A DNA stretch of 64,000 nt, taken from positions 10,172 through 74,171 of the forward strand of contig CAJLPX010000012.1 in the NCBI GenBank assembly GCA_905208635.1, in the 5' to 3' direction. A program made the translations under genes and the position numbers. Source of the stretch: an uncultured Collinsella sp. (GTDB lineage: Bacteria; Actinomycetota; Coriobacteriia; Coriobacteriales; Coriobacteriaceae). Under the pieces are notes generated by a model that was not told where the DNA came from, did no database searches, and saw only the letters and a program-made list of their open reading frames with translations. Below, in pieces: positions 8,971-17,571 of this stretch (position 1 is its first letter; every line of letters starts with the position of its first letter).

Positions 8971-10530
8971 CTACTCGGCGGGAATTACGCTGCCGTCCTG
9001 GAAGCCAACATTGTTGTGGGCGAAGCAGTCCTCGTACTTAAAGCCGGAGAGCTCCTCGCAAAGCGCCTTGACCTCGGGCTTGACGTCGGCCATCTTGCCA
9101 CCCTCCTTGACACGGTGGATCTCGTCGCAAAGGATGTCGCACTGCTCCTTGTCGATCTTGATGCCGCGGGCAAGGACGGCCGCGAGCAGGAAGAAGCCGG
9201 CGCAGCCGATGAGCATGTAGCCGCAGATGTACAGAGGCACGGTGGCGGGCTGGGTCACGGCGTCGCTGTTGCCGGCGGTCTGAATGAAGCCGGAGGCAGC
9301 AAGGACGATAGCCCATACGTTGACGGCAACAGCCTGGGCGATCTGCTGGCAGAGCTGCTGTGCGGAGCTGTAGATGCCCTCGCGACGACGCAGGGTGATG
9401 AGCTCATCGACATCGGGGATGTAGTTGAGCAGAACATCGGGCAGATACTGGAAGCCAACGTAGAAGAACTTCCAGATGGCGAAGATGATGGGGTAGGCGA
9501 TCATGGCGATGGCGACCGTGGAGGTGCCGTTGATCTGACCAAAGGCGAAGTAGTTGTAGGCGATGATGCACGCGGCGCAACCGACGTTTGCCAGGTACCA
9601 AGACTTATGGAAGCCCTTCTTGGCCATGAGGGCGACCCAGATGGCGGTGCAGACGATAGCGACGACCTTGCCGGGCATCTCCATCACGGACTCGTAGGAC
9701 TTAGGAATCTGCAGACAGTAGACGATGAAGAAGGACAGGCACGCAGACCAGCAGGCAGCGGCGAGCTTCGTGGAGACCTGCGCATACAGGACCTTGCGGA
9801 AGGACTTGTTGCGGAAGGTAGAGATAACGTCGATGAAAAACTTCTTGATACCCTCGCCGACGCTCTCGATCTTCTCCTGAGCGACCTCCTCGGGGGTGTG
9901 CTCCCACGTGGACAGGTACACGCACAGCAGCGAGATTGCCATGACCGAAGCGTTAATCGTAGCGATGATGAAGTAGCTGAACGGGTTGGTCTCGCCGAAG
10001 GTGCCAAAGCCAAAGCCGACGAGTGCTGCCATCAGGAAGCCGGCGGCGTTACCAAAGAGGTGCTTGTAGCCGGTGAGGTACGTACGCTCCTTGAAGTCAT
10101 CGGTCATCTCGATGGTAAGCGGCGACAGGTTGGCGGTGCAGAACGTGTACGCGACGTTGTAGATCAGGTACAACACAAAGTAGTACGGGAAACCAAACGG
10201 CGTAGCCACAAAGATGAGCGGCTCAGCGACCATCATCGGGATAGCCAGCAAGATCCAGAAACGGCGGCGGCCAAAGATGCGGCCGATCTTAGTAGCGTAG
10301 AAGTTATCGGCCACAAAGCCCATGAGCGGGCACAGAATGGCGTTGAGATAGATGGCGAACGAGCTGATCAGCGCAGCCTCGCCTGCGGACAGACCACACT
10401 CCGTGGACAGGAACAGCACCATGTAGCTGTGCGTAAAGCTCAGAGCACCGGAGTTGAGCATGCCGCCCATACCAAAGCCCAAGCGCGTCCAGAATGTGAT
10501 CTTGCGCTTTTTACCGATCTTGTTAGTCAT
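8971..10530 (-). CDS. GPH-family (MFS) glycoside/hexuronide:cation symporter
   Basis: A 519-residue membrane protein with about 12 hydrophobic segments, of the glycoside-pentoside-hexuronide:cation symporter family (MelB/UidB type). Features include an N-terminal segment FGMGGMLNSGAL, a basic loop at KIGRIFGRRRFW after the second helix pair, and a second-half motif YLPDVLLNYIPDVDELITLRRREGIYSSAQQL, quoted here only to mark the conserved cytoplasmic loop. It is the only sugar transporter in the locus and probably imports galacturonides or unsaturated oligogalacturonides. MTNKIGKK is the start chosen, with AGAGGGAG upstream. Three operators lie upstream at 10612-10790. Confidence 0.85.
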   Translation of the reverse strand: MTNKIGKKRKITFWTRLGFGMGGMLNSGALSFTHSYMVLFLSTECGLSAGEAALISSFAIYLNAILCPLMGFVADNFYATKIGRIFGRRRFWILLAIPMMVAEPLIFVATPFGFPYYFVLYLIYNVAYTFCTANLSPLTIEMTDDFKERTYLTGYKHLFGNAAGFLMAALVGFGFGTFGETNPFSYFIIATINASVMAISLLCVYLSTWEHTPEEVAQEKIESVGEGIKKFFIDVISTFRNKSFRKVLYAQVSTKLAAACWSACLSFFIVYCLQIPKSYESVMEMPGKVVAIVCTAIWVALMAKKGFHKSWYLANVGCAACIIAYNYFAFGQINGTSTVAIAMIAYPIIFAIWKFFYVGFQYLPDVLLNYIPDVDELITLRRREGIYSSAQQLCQQIAQAVAVNVWAIVLAASGFIQTAGNSDAVTQPATVPLYICGYMLIGCAGFFLLAAVLARGIKIDKEQCDILCDEIHRVKEGGKMADVKPEVKALCEELSGFKYEDCFAHNNVGFQDGSVIPAE

Positions 10531-10611
10531 CGAGCTCCCTCTCTTTTCTCGATTGTCTTGTAACAAGACATTGGAGTCCATACCGATGTCTGTCTGCATA
10601 TCGCCCACTCG

Positions 10612-10790
10612 TAGGGTGAACGTTTAGCTAGATTATGCGCGATTGCATATGATAGGTGAACGTTCACTTGTATATTATCCTTGAACGGTCGTTTTTTGCC
10701 GTTAAACGGATATCTGACTTGAAAAAAATCACGATTACATGGGTATTGAGTGGGTTTAAATTTGAGGTCGATTAGGTGAACGTTTATTGT
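10612..10790 (-). promoter_or_regulatory. Transporter promoter with three LacI-type operators
   Basis: GTGAACGTT-containing operators are centred at 10621.5, 10661.5 and 10781.5. A CATAAT -10 candidate lies at 10637-10632 between the first two, so the first would cover the start site near 10625 and the second the -35 region. The 10531-10909 gap holds only this promoter and the uxaA terminator. Confidence 0.7.
10682..10705 (-). promoter_or_regulatory. Candidate global activator site TGAACGG-N10-CCGTTAA
   Basis: Inverted repeat with six of seven matching positions, 20 bp upstream of the second operator and centred near -68 from the inferred start site. The same motif appears at 15631-15654 (perfect) and 26565-26588. 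Confidence 0.5.
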
Positions 10791-10843
10791 TTTCGCCGCT
10801 CCCGTACCCTCAGGAAGACACGCCCGAACAGACAGAACAAACA

Positions 10844-10876
10844 TGGCCCCGCCGGGAACACTCCCGACGGGGCCAT
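10844..10876 (-). terminator. Terminator after uxaA
   Basis: ATGGCCCCGCCGGG pairs with CCCGACGGGGCCAT. The following minus-strand tail is only moderately T-rich (GTTTGTTCTG). Confidence 0.65.
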
Positions 10877-10909
10877 GGTCAATAGCGCCCTATGCGAACC
10901 CATTTACCG

Positions 10910-12394
10910 CTACAGGCAGACGCCATCCTTCCAAATGCTGATCTCGTGGCAGCCGCGACGCTCGGCACTCGTAAGCTTGCCGCTCGCCGTGTCCAGCACC
11001 ATCTGATACAGGTCGTCGGCAGCCTCATCGAGCGTGCGCTCGCCCGTAGCCACCACGCCGGCGTTAAAGTCCATCCAGTTGGCCTTGTGGTCGCACAGAC
11101 GCTGGTTGGTGAACACCTTGAGTGTAGGCGCCGGTGCGCCAAACGGCGTGCCGCGGCCGGTCGAGAACAGGATTACGTGGCAGCCGGCAGCCGTCAGGGC
11201 CGTGGTGGATACCATGTCGTTGCCCGGACCGCACAGCATGTTCAGGCCATGCTTGGTAGCCTGACCGGCATACGGCAGCACGTCGACGATGGGGGCAGAT
11301 CCGCCCTTTTGCACGCAGCCGCAGCTCTTGTCCTCGAGCGTGGTAATGCCGCCGTCCTTGTTGCCGGGGCTCGGGTTCTCATAGACGACCTCGCCGTGGC
11401 TGATAAAGTAGTCCTTAAAGCCGTTGAGCATGTCGGAGGCGGCATTGAAGACGTCCTGGCTCTCACAGCGATCGAGCAGAATGCTCTCCGCGCCAAACAT
11501 CTCGGGAACCTCGGTGAGCACCGACGTGCCGCCGCGGGCGACAACCATATCGCTCACGCGACCGATCGTGGGGTTGGCGGTAATGCCCGAAAGACCGTCA
11601 GAGCCGCCGCACTTAAGGCCAATGACCAGCTCGGAGGCAGGAATGGGCTCACGCTTGGCCTGCTTGGCCAGGTCGGCAAGCTCGGACAGGATCTTGTGAC
11701 CCTCGACCTGCTCGTCGGCTACATCCTGGCAGGCGAGGAATCGAACGCGCTCGCGATCAAAGTCACCGAGCTCGTCGAGTACCTGCTGGTGCGTGCAGTT
11801 TTCGCAACCGAGGGACAGGAACAGCACACCCGCAGCGTTTGCGTGACGCGAGAGCGCCACCAGCAGACGGCGCGTCTGGGCATGGTCGGCACCGGTCTGC
11901 GAGCAGCCAAAGGGATGCGGGAAGTAGTAAACGCCCTCCAGCGAGCCCTCGACCAGATCCTGAGCCTGCTCGCACATGGCACGTGCGACCTCGTTGACGC
12001 AGCCGACCGTGGGGATGATCCACAGCTCGTTGCGCGTGGCGGCGCGGCCGTCAGCGCGGCGGAAGCCCATAAAGGTCTCGGGCTCAACCGGCTCAACGAC
12101 CGGATGCGTCGGGTTGTAAGCGTACTCGACCTCGCCCGAAAGGTTGGTCTTGACGTTATGTGTATGAAGCCACTGACCGGGCTGGATGTCGCCCGTCACG
12201 TGGCCGATAGGAAGACCGTACTTGACGACGTCCTCCCCCGCCGCAATGGCACGCACGGCCATCTTGTGGCCCTGCGGGATATCCTCCGCGGCAACGACCT
12301 CGCCCACCCCGGGAACCGCGACGGCGGTGCCCTTGGCAAGCGGCGACAGCGCGACGATCACGTTATCGGCCGGATTGATCTGGATAGTATTCAT
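10910..12394 (-). CDS. uxaA: Altronate dehydratase
   Basis: A 494-residue UxaA-family enzyme that dehydrates D-altronate to 2-keto-3-deoxygluconate. The N-terminal SAF domain (about residues 1-95, ending in WLHTHNVKTNL) precedes the catalytic part with family stretches GCVNEVARAM, GCSQTG, GCENCTHQQ, GLKCGGSDGLSGI, LCGPGNDMVSTTA and FSTGRGTPFG. It is the last gene of uxaC-uxaB-uxaA, 78 bp after uxaB. The downstream kinase and aldolase for ketodeoxygluconate are not in this window. The ATG at 12394 has AGGACTC upstream. Confidence 0.95.
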   Translation of the reverse strand: MNTIQINPADNVIVALSPLAKGTAVAVPGVGEVVAAEDIPQGHKMAVRAIAAGEDVVKYGLPIGHVTGDIQPGQWLHTHNVKTNLSGEVEYAYNPTHPVVEPVEPETFMGFRRADGRAATRNELWIIPTVGCVNEVARAMCEQAQDLVEGSLEGVYYFPHPFGCSQTGADHAQTRRLLVALSRHANAAGVLFLSLGCENCTHQQVLDELGDFDRERVRFLACQDVADEQVEGHKILSELADLAKQAKREPIPASELVIGLKCGGSDGLSGITANPTIGRVSDMVVARGGTSVLTEVPEMFGAESILLDRCESQDVFNAASDMLNGFKDYFISHGEVVYENPSPGNKDGGITTLEDKSCGCVQKGGSAPIVDVLPYAGQATKHGLNMLCGPGNDMVSTTALTAAGCHVILFSTGRGTPFGAPAPTLKVFTNQRLCDHKANWMDFNAGVVATGERTLDEAADDLYQMVLDTASGKLTSAERRGCHEISIWKDGVCL

Positions 12395-12414
12395 TACAAA
12401 GAGTCCTAACCCTA

Positions 12415-12462
12415 CAGGTTGAGCAGAAGTCAGCGGGCGCCCGCCAGTTGCCCGGCGGGCGC
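12415..12462 (-). other. Hairpin plus conserved 21-nt tail between uxaB and uxaA
   Basis: A 9-bp GC hairpin at 12437-12462 is followed, reading minus, by CGCTGACTTCTGCTCAACCTG (12435-12415, last base of the run included here only in part by name). The same tail with one change follows the htpG hairpin at 48953-48973. It may attenuate transcription inside the uxa operon. Confidence 0.5.
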
Positions 12463-12472
12463 ACAGAAGGAT

Positions 12473-13987
12473 TTAGGCCTGGGCGTTGGCGAAGGCCTGC
12501 TTGGCGCCCTCGACGCGCACGACGGCAAGCGCGTTGACGACAAACTCCTCAAGGCCGGCAATCTGCGTAAGGTCCTCGCCCCACATCTGCTCGTTGGTGA
12601 GCACGTCGTGCACCAGCTCGGCATCGTCTGCGCCGGCGTGGGCGGCGTAGAAGTCGAGCACGAAGGCGTCGTCCTGAGCGGTGTACTCGGTGCCGTCGGC
12701 ACGGCGCAGGCGCAGGCCATCGCCCTCGCGAGAAACGAGCTCCTGAGTATAGAAGGCAATGAGCGTAGCGAGGCTCGTCGCCAGGCACTTGGGCAGGTTG
12801 CCGGTCTCGGCAACATAGTCCTTGAGCGTGGGCAGGTCGCGAGCACGCCATTTGGCGGTTGAGTTGAGGCAAATGGAGAGCAGCGCGTGGTCGATAAACG
12901 GGTTGTCGAAGCGGTTCTCGACGGCGGCGGCAAAGGCCTTGCAGTCCTCGACGTCCAGGTCGGCGGCAAGCGTCGGAATGACCTCGTCGTAGAGCATGGT
13001 GTTCATGAAGCCACGAACGGTCTCGTCGTGCATGCAATCGCGCACGATGTCAAAGCCGGCAACCCAGGAACCCGGGACAAAGGCGGTATGGGCACCGTTG
13101 AGGATGCGGACCTTGCGCTTCTTGTACGGGGTGACATCGGGGGTCACAAAGACGCCCGGCAGGCCGGCCTTCACAAAGGGGAGCTTTTCGGCAAGCGACT
13201 CGTCACCCTGGATGCCCCACATCTGGAAGGGCTCGCGCACGGCCAGGAAGGGATCCTCGTAGCCCAGGCGCTCGGCCACGGCAGCGGCCTCCTTGGGGTC
13301 GCGGATGCGGCCGGGGACGATAGTATCGACGAGCGTGGTGCAGACGGTGCAGTCGTTGGCCATCCACTGCGTAAACTCGTCCTCCCAGCCCCAGTCGCTC
13401 ACGTACTGGTTCATGATGCGCAGCAGCTCCTCGCCGTTGTGATCGATGAGTTCGCAGGCGAGCACGATGACGCCCGGCTTGCCGGCGGCCCAGCGGGTGT
13501 GGAGCACCTGGGCAAGCTTAGCGGGGAAGCTCGCGGGCGGCATGTCGTCGGCCTTGCAAGACGGATCGTAGGCAATGCCGGCCTCGGTGGTGTTGGAGAC
13601 GATAATCTCCAAATCGTCGGAGACGGCGACCTCCATCATGGCACGGTAGTCGTCCTCGCGATACGGATTGAGGCAGCGGCTGCAGGCGCTGATCACACGA
13701 GACTCGTCGACCGTGTTGCCGTTCTCCTTGCCGCGCACCAGCACGGTGTACAGGTCATCCTGAGCGTTAATGCCGTCGGCAAAGCCAAAGGCACCGCTGA
13801 TGGGCTGGACCATGACAACCTTGCCGTTCCAGCCGGTTGCCTCGTTGCCCATGTCAAAGAAGCGGTCGACAAAGGCGCGCAGGAAATTGCCCTCGCCAAA
13901 CTGCAGAACCTTCTCGGGCGCGTCCTTGGGCAGCAGGTAGCCCTTGTAGCCGATCTTCTCGAGCGTCTCGTAGCTGATGTTCTCCAT
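12473..13987 (-). CDS. uxaB: Tagaturonate reductase (altronate oxidoreductase)
   Basis: A 504-residue polyol-dehydrogenase-family (mannitol dehydrogenase family) protein that reduces D-tagaturonate to D-altronate with NADH. The nucleotide-binding start is VLQFGEGNFLRAFVDRFFD, and the catalytic region contains KKRKVRILNGAHTAF with the family Lys, Asn and His. The later block MNTMLYDEVIPTL is typical of UxaB. It sits between uxaC and uxaA, all on the same strand, matching the galacturonate isomerase pathway order. The ATG at 13987 has GGAGAGA upstream. UxuB (fructuronate reductase) is the main alternative, but pairing with uxaA and the pectin genes favours UxaB. Confidence 0.93.
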   Translation of the reverse strand: MENISYETLEKIGYKGYLLPKDAPEKVLQFGEGNFLRAFVDRFFDMGNEATGWNGKVVMVQPISGAFGFADGINAQDDLYTVLVRGKENGNTVDESRVISACSRCLNPYREDDYRAMMEVAVSDDLEIIVSNTTEAGIAYDPSCKADDMPPASFPAKLAQVLHTRWAAGKPGVIVLACELIDHNGEELLRIMNQYVSDWGWEDEFTQWMANDCTVCTTLVDTIVPGRIRDPKEAAAVAERLGYEDPFLAVREPFQMWGIQGDESLAEKLPFVKAGLPGVFVTPDVTPYKKRKVRILNGAHTAFVPGSWVAGFDIVRDCMHDETVRGFMNTMLYDEVIPTLAADLDVEDCKAFAAAVENRFDNPFIDHALLSICLNSTAKWRARDLPTLKDYVAETGNLPKCLATSLATLIAFYTQELVSREGDGLRLRRADGTEYTAQDDAFVLDFYAAHAGADDAELVHDVLTNEQMWGEDLTQIAGLEEFVVNALAVVRVEGAKQAFANAQA

Positions 13988-14028
13988 CGATGTCTCTCCT
14001 TAGATTGCTGTTAGCGTGCAGGCAAAAC

Positions 14029-14060
14029 GGGGGCGCCGCGTGTGGCAACGGCGCTCCCGA
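14029..14060 (-). other. Hairpin between uxaC and uxaB
   Basis: Arms CGGGGGCGCCG and CGGCGCTCCCG with a 10-base loop, followed on minus by TTTTGCC. Probably a partial terminator or RNA stabiliser inside the uxaCBA operon. Confidence 0.5.
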
Positions 14061-14083
14061 GTTCGGTGTGATTCGATGCGGGT

Positions 14084-15511
14084 TTAAGCCTCGACGGTAT
14101 CCAGGTCAAAGCCAAAGTAGCGGACTGCGTTGTTGTAGCTGATGTCGCGCACGATGTCGCCCAGCAGCTCCATGTCGGCCGGATACTTGCCCTGCTCGAC
14201 CCACTCGCCGATCACGCCGCACAGCACGCGACGGAAGTACTCGTGACGCGGGTAGGACAGGAAGGAGCGCGAATCGGTAAGCATGCCCACAAAGTTGCCC
14301 AGCACGCCCTCGTTAGCCAGAGCCGTGAGCTGCTCGCGCATACCGACCTCGTTGTCGTTGAACCACCAGGCAGAGCCGTTCTGGATCTTGCCGGCGGTCG
14401 GAGCCTCCTGGAAGCAGCCCATCACGGTATCGATCATGGTGTTGTCAATGGGGTTCAGGCTATACAGGATGGTTTTGGGCAGACCCGTGGACTCCTGGAT
14501 GGAGTTGAGGAAATCGGCCAGCTGGTCGGACGGCGTGTAGTTGGAGATGCAGTCGTAGCCGGTGTCGGGACCGAGCTTGGCGAACATAGCGCGGTTGTTG
14601 TCACGCTTGCAGCCAAAGTGCAGCTGCATGGCCCAGCCAAGGCGGACATACTCGCCGGCGACGAACCGCATAAAGGCCGTCTTGTACTTGAGGATCTCGT
14701 CCTCGGCAAGCGGCTCGGCGGCAAGGCCCTTGGCAAAGATAGTCTCGATCTCGTCGGCGGTAGCCGGAACGTACATAACGTAGTCGAGCGCGTGGTCGGA
14801 AGCGCGGCAGCCCAGCTCGTGGGCAACGTCGTAGCGCTTGGAGATGGCGGCCTTTATGCCCTCGAAGTCGCTGATCTCAACGCCAGCAACCTCGGAGAGA
14901 TGCTTGCAGTAGTCGGCGAACTCCTGGCCACGTTCGATGCGCAGGGCGGCATCGGGGCGCATGGCAGGAACGACCTGAACGTCAAAACTGTCGTCGGCGG
15001 CAATCTTCTTGTGCCACTCAAAGCTGTCGGCGGGGTCATCGGTAGTGCAGATCATGCGGACGTTGGACTGCTTGATCAGGTTGCGGCAGGTAAAGCTAGC
15101 CTCAGCGAGCTTGGCGTTGGCAAGGTCCCAGACCTCCTGAGCGGTTTTGCCGTTCAGGACACCCTCGTAGCCAAAGTAACGCTTAAGCTCCAGGTGGCTC
15201 CACTCAAAGACGGGGTTGCCCACGCAACGGCCCAGGGTCTCGGCCCACTTCTGGAACTTCTCGCGAGCAGGGGCATCGCCGGTAATGAAGCGCTCGTCGA
15301 CGCCGTTGGCACGCATCAGGCGCCACTTGTAGTGGTCACCGCCCAGCCAAACCTCGGTGATGTTCTCAAAACGCTTGTCGTCCCAGATCTCCTTGGGAGA
15401 AATGTGGCAGTGGTAGTCGACGATGGGCATGCCCTCGGCAAAGTTGTGGAACAGCTCCTCGCCGGTCTTGGTGCTCAGCAGGAAATCCTGATCGTCCATG
15501 AAGTTTTTCAT
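14084..15511 (-). CDS. uxaC: Glucuronate (uronate) isomerase
   Basis: A 475-residue amidohydrolase-superfamily enzyme that converts D-galacturonate to D-tagaturonate (and glucuronate to fructuronate). Signatures are PIVDYHCHISPKEIWDD near the N-terminus, RMICTTDDPADS and LTDSRSFLSYPRHEYFRR near the C-terminus. MKNFMDDQDFLL is the start, with AAAGGGG upstream. A longer reading that begins with GTG at 15577 is rejected because that codon is part of the operator palindrome. It is the first gene of uxaCBA and is controlled by the promoter at 15563-15654. Confidence 0.95.
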   Translation of the reverse strand: MKNFMDDQDFLLSTKTGEELFHNFAEGMPIVDYHCHISPKEIWDDKRFENITEVWLGGDHYKWRLMRANGVDERFITGDAPAREKFQKWAETLGRCVGNPVFEWSHLELKRYFGYEGVLNGKTAQEVWDLANAKLAEASFTCRNLIKQSNVRMICTTDDPADSFEWHKKIAADDSFDVQVVPAMRPDAALRIERGQEFADYCKHLSEVAGVEISDFEGIKAAISKRYDVAHELGCRASDHALDYVMYVPATADEIETIFAKGLAAEPLAEDEILKYKTAFMRFVAGEYVRLGWAMQLHFGCKRDNNRAMFAKLGPDTGYDCISNYTPSDQLADFLNSIQESTGLPKTILYSLNPIDNTMIDTVMGCFQEAPTAGKIQNGSAWWFNDNEVGMREQLTALANEGVLGNFVGMLTDSRSFLSYPRHEYFRRVLCGVIGEWVEQGKYPADMELLGDIVRDISYNNAVRYFGFDLDTVEA

Positions 15512-15562
15512 CAAACAACCCCTTTGTTGGCGGAGCGGGCGCACGATGCGCTCGTTATCCTC

Positions 15563-15617
15563 TAGGTGAACGTTCACTATACTAATTCATTGCGACTTAA
15601 AAGGTGAACGTTCACCT
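15563..15617 (-). promoter_or_regulatory. uxaC promoter with two LacI-type operators
   Basis: Operators are centred at 15571.5 (TAGGTGAACGTTCACTA) and 15609.5 (AGGTGAACGTTCACCT, perfect palindrome), 38 bp apart. A -10 candidate TAGTAT at 15584-15579 lies between them, so the layout copies the GH105 and transporter promoters. Confidence 0.75.
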
Positions 15618-15630
15618 AACCACCATGGGG

Positions 15631-15654
15631 TGAACGGTCGATTTTGTCCGTTCA
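15631..15654 (-). promoter_or_regulatory. Candidate global activator site, perfect inverted repeat
   Basis: TGAACGG (15631-15637), ten bases, then CCGTTCA (15648-15654): a perfect 7-bp dyad centred near -70 relative to the inferred uxaC start site. Confidence 0.55.
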
Positions 15655-15750
15655 ACGGTTGTTGGAGCCGTGACACGCATGCATTGCGGATGGACTAACG
15701 TCCCCGAACACCGAACCTGGGCGTTTTTGCTCAGGTGGGTCATGTCTCGG

Positions 15751-15944
15751 CGTACATTTTTGGGAATATTCAGCATCGGGGCGTACTGCGCACCGTCCTC
15801 GACGCCCTATTTGATGCGCATATCGCGCCCGATCGGCATAAAAAAGTGCCTCCGATGGCGATTTACGCCATCGGAGGCACTTAAAACAGTCGTTCTGAGC
15901 CTCTTTCGGAACACGCCATTGCTGAATACTCCAAAAAATGCACG
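15751..15944. repeat. 194-bp element bounded by 25-bp inverted repeats
   Basis: Arms at 15751-15775 and 15920-15944 match at 22 of 25 positions as inverted repeats and enclose the lacI terminator. No coding capacity is seen. It fills most of the 15512-15972 gap not used by the uxaC promoter. The arm contains CAAAAAATGC, also present (reverse sense) in the arm of the 21070-21277 element. Confidence 0.5.
15836..15882 (-). terminator. Terminator after the lacI-type regulator
   Basis: Perfect 16-bp arms 15845-15860 and 15867-15882 with a six-base loop, followed on minus by TTTTTATGCC. Confidence 0.85.
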
Positions 15945-15972
15945 TCGCAAGAGGGGGTACCTGACCAAACGG

Positions 15973-17052
15973 CTAAATTCCCGCAAGCTCGCAGTAGCGG
16001 TCGACGTTGCTGGCAAACACCATCTCCACAGCACCCTTCTGCACGGGCTCCGCCGGAGTTTTACCCCACAGCAAATACTCGCCCAAGGTCTTGGCACCAC
16101 GGTAGGCCAAGCTCACCGGGTCCTTATAGACGATATTGGTAAAAATGCCACGGCGTAAGGCCAGGGCGCTCTCGGGGAACAGGTCGTTGCCGATCACCAT
16201 GACCTTGCCGGCCTTGCCGCTCGAAACAAGCGCGTCAGCGACCACCTCGGAACCAACGGCAAAAACGCTACAGATGAGCTCGGGAGCATCCGGCGCACTC
16301 AAGCGCTGCTCAAGCTCGCGCTCGAGCTGTTTGACTTGCGCATGGGCACCGGCAAGGTCCTCAACCCGCCATGGAATATCGTGCTCGCGCAGGTAATTAT
16401 GAAAGGCGCGGGCGGTCAGATAGTGCGAGTCGGTATAAGGGTCGCCCGCCAACAGGAGCACGCGGGCGTCAGCCCCAGAAGCGTGGACCAGGTTAGCCGC
16501 CTGCTCTGCCATAAGACTGCCCGCCGCGGAATAGTCCGCCAGACTGGCACCCAGGCGATCGAGGTGCGGTCGGTCGCCGTCGACGAGCTCGATCGCCACA
16601 CCCGCCTCGGCAATCTGCCTCAAGAGTTCGGTTGCGCGGTCATCGCCCGGAACATAGGCAAGCAGACCGTCAATCTTCTCGCCTACCTGCAGACGCTCAT
16701 CAATCTGCTCGAGCGCATCGGCGTAGCCGCCCACGCCAAATTCTACGCGCTCAACCGTAATGCCCTGATCGATGACCTCCTGCTCAAAGCGGTTGCAGCC
16801 TTCCCAAAGGTAACGGAAAAAGTACGCCCCCTCGCGCGATGCGCGGGGCAGGCAAAACACCAGGTTGATATCCTTGCGCCGCAGGCTCGAGGCACTCGTA
16901 TTGCGATGGTAGCCCATGGCCTCGGCCTTGGCATTCACCTTGGCACGCACGGATTCGCTCACGCCGGCCTTGCCCGTCAGGGCCTTATGCACGGTATTGA
17001 TGGAAACGCCAAGCTCGGCGGCTATGTCCTTCATGGTTACGCGAGCGCTCAT
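15973..17052 (-). CDS. LacI-family regulator of the pectin/uronate genes
   Basis: A 359-residue LacI/GalR protein. The N-terminal helix-turn-helix is VTMKDIAAELGVSINTVHKAL (given as the HTH region, residues 6-26), the hinge helix follows near residue 50-58, and the periplasmic-binding-like sensor domain runs to the end (LAYVPGDD, LLAGDPYTDSHY, VIGNDLFPES). The recognition helix reads NTVHKAL instead of the common TVSRAL. Its likely operators are the GGTGAACGTTCACC sites upstream of the GH105 gene, the transporter and uxaC, because it is the only regulator in the locus; the ligand is probably a uronate. No copy of the operator is seen before its own start. Confidence 0.9.
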   Translation of the reverse strand: MSARVTMKDIAAELGVSINTVHKALTGKAGVSESVRAKVNAKAEAMGYHRNTSASSLRRKDINLVFCLPRASREGAYFFRYLWEGCNRFEQEVIDQGITVERVEFGVGGYADALEQIDERLQVGEKIDGLLAYVPGDDRATELLRQIAEAGVAIELVDGDRPHLDRLGASLADYSAAGSLMAEQAANLVHASGADARVLLLAGDPYTDSHYLTARAFHNYLREHDIPWRVEDLAGAHAQVKQLERELEQRLSAPDAPELICSVFAVGSEVVADALVSSGKAGKVMVIGNDLFPESALALRRGIFTNIVYKDPVSLAYRGAKTLGEYLLWGKTPAEPVQKGAVEMVFASNVDRYCELAGI

Positions 17053-17149
17053 GGGGTTACTCCGTTATAGATAAGTTGCCAATTAACAGTACAGGTAACG
17101 ATACCCCAAAATCACTCTTCAACTCGCCGCGCTCTCCCCCAAATGTGCA

Positions 17150-17183
17150 AAGCGCCCCGCGAACGGATGCTCGCGGGGCGCTT
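17150..17183 (-). terminator. Terminator after the Cys-rich Feo protein gene
   Basis: 13-bp arms AAGCGCCCCGCGA / TCGCGGGGCGCTT with an 8-base loop. The T-run is weak. Confidence 0.6.
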
Positions 17184-17195
17184 GGATGACGGACC

Positions 17196-17396
17196 TTACT
17201 TGATACCGCGGCCCAAGTCTTCGGCGATTTTGTCTACGCCCTTAAGTGCGGCGCAGGTCTTTTTGTTGGAGCAATGTCCTGTGCAAACGCCACCTTGAGC
17301 GCAGTCGGCGCAAGTGCCCTTACGATAAATGCGCACGCACACGGCGACAAACGCAATGCCGATAACAGCCAGTACAACAATATCGATAGGTGCCAT
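17196..17396 (-). CDS. FeoB-associated Cys-rich membrane protein
   Basis: A 66-residue protein with one N-terminal membrane helix (residues 4-22, IDIVVLAVIGIAFVAVCV) and a cysteine-rich tail CADCAQGGVCTGHCSNKKTC. This is the pattern of the small protein often found after feoB, thought to assist ferrous iron handling. It lies 175 bp downstream of feoB with a terminator hairpin in between, so it may have its own promoter or depend on read-through. An AGGAGGC ribosome site precedes the ATG. Confidence 0.85.
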   Translation of the reverse strand: MAPIDIVVLAVIGIAFVAVCVRIYRKGTCADCAQGGVCTGHCSNKKTCAALKGVDKIAEDLGRGIK

Positions 17397-17504
17397 AGCA
17401 AGCCTCCTCTAGTTAACCATCACTTACTTTACCCCATTCTCCACCTACCAAAAAGGGGCAGGTTTATTTTGGTCGGTTTTATCTGCGGAAACGCCACATC
17501 TCCC

Positions 17505-17542
17505 TCACCAAAAAGCCCGAGTGTCGCTGGGACACCCGGGCT
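17505..17542 (-). terminator. Terminator after feoB
   Basis: AGCCCGAGTGTC (17514-17525) pairs with GACACCCGGGCT (17531-17542), followed on minus by TTTTTGGTGAG. Confidence 0.8.
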
Positions 17543-17571
17543 CGTGGAAAGGGGCTAATCCTTATTCGGAC

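Noticed and set aside
15512..15577. Longer uxaC with 22 extra N-terminal residues
   Set aside because: Its GTG start lies inside the operator palindrome and no family member has this tail; the ATG at 15511 has a ribosome site.
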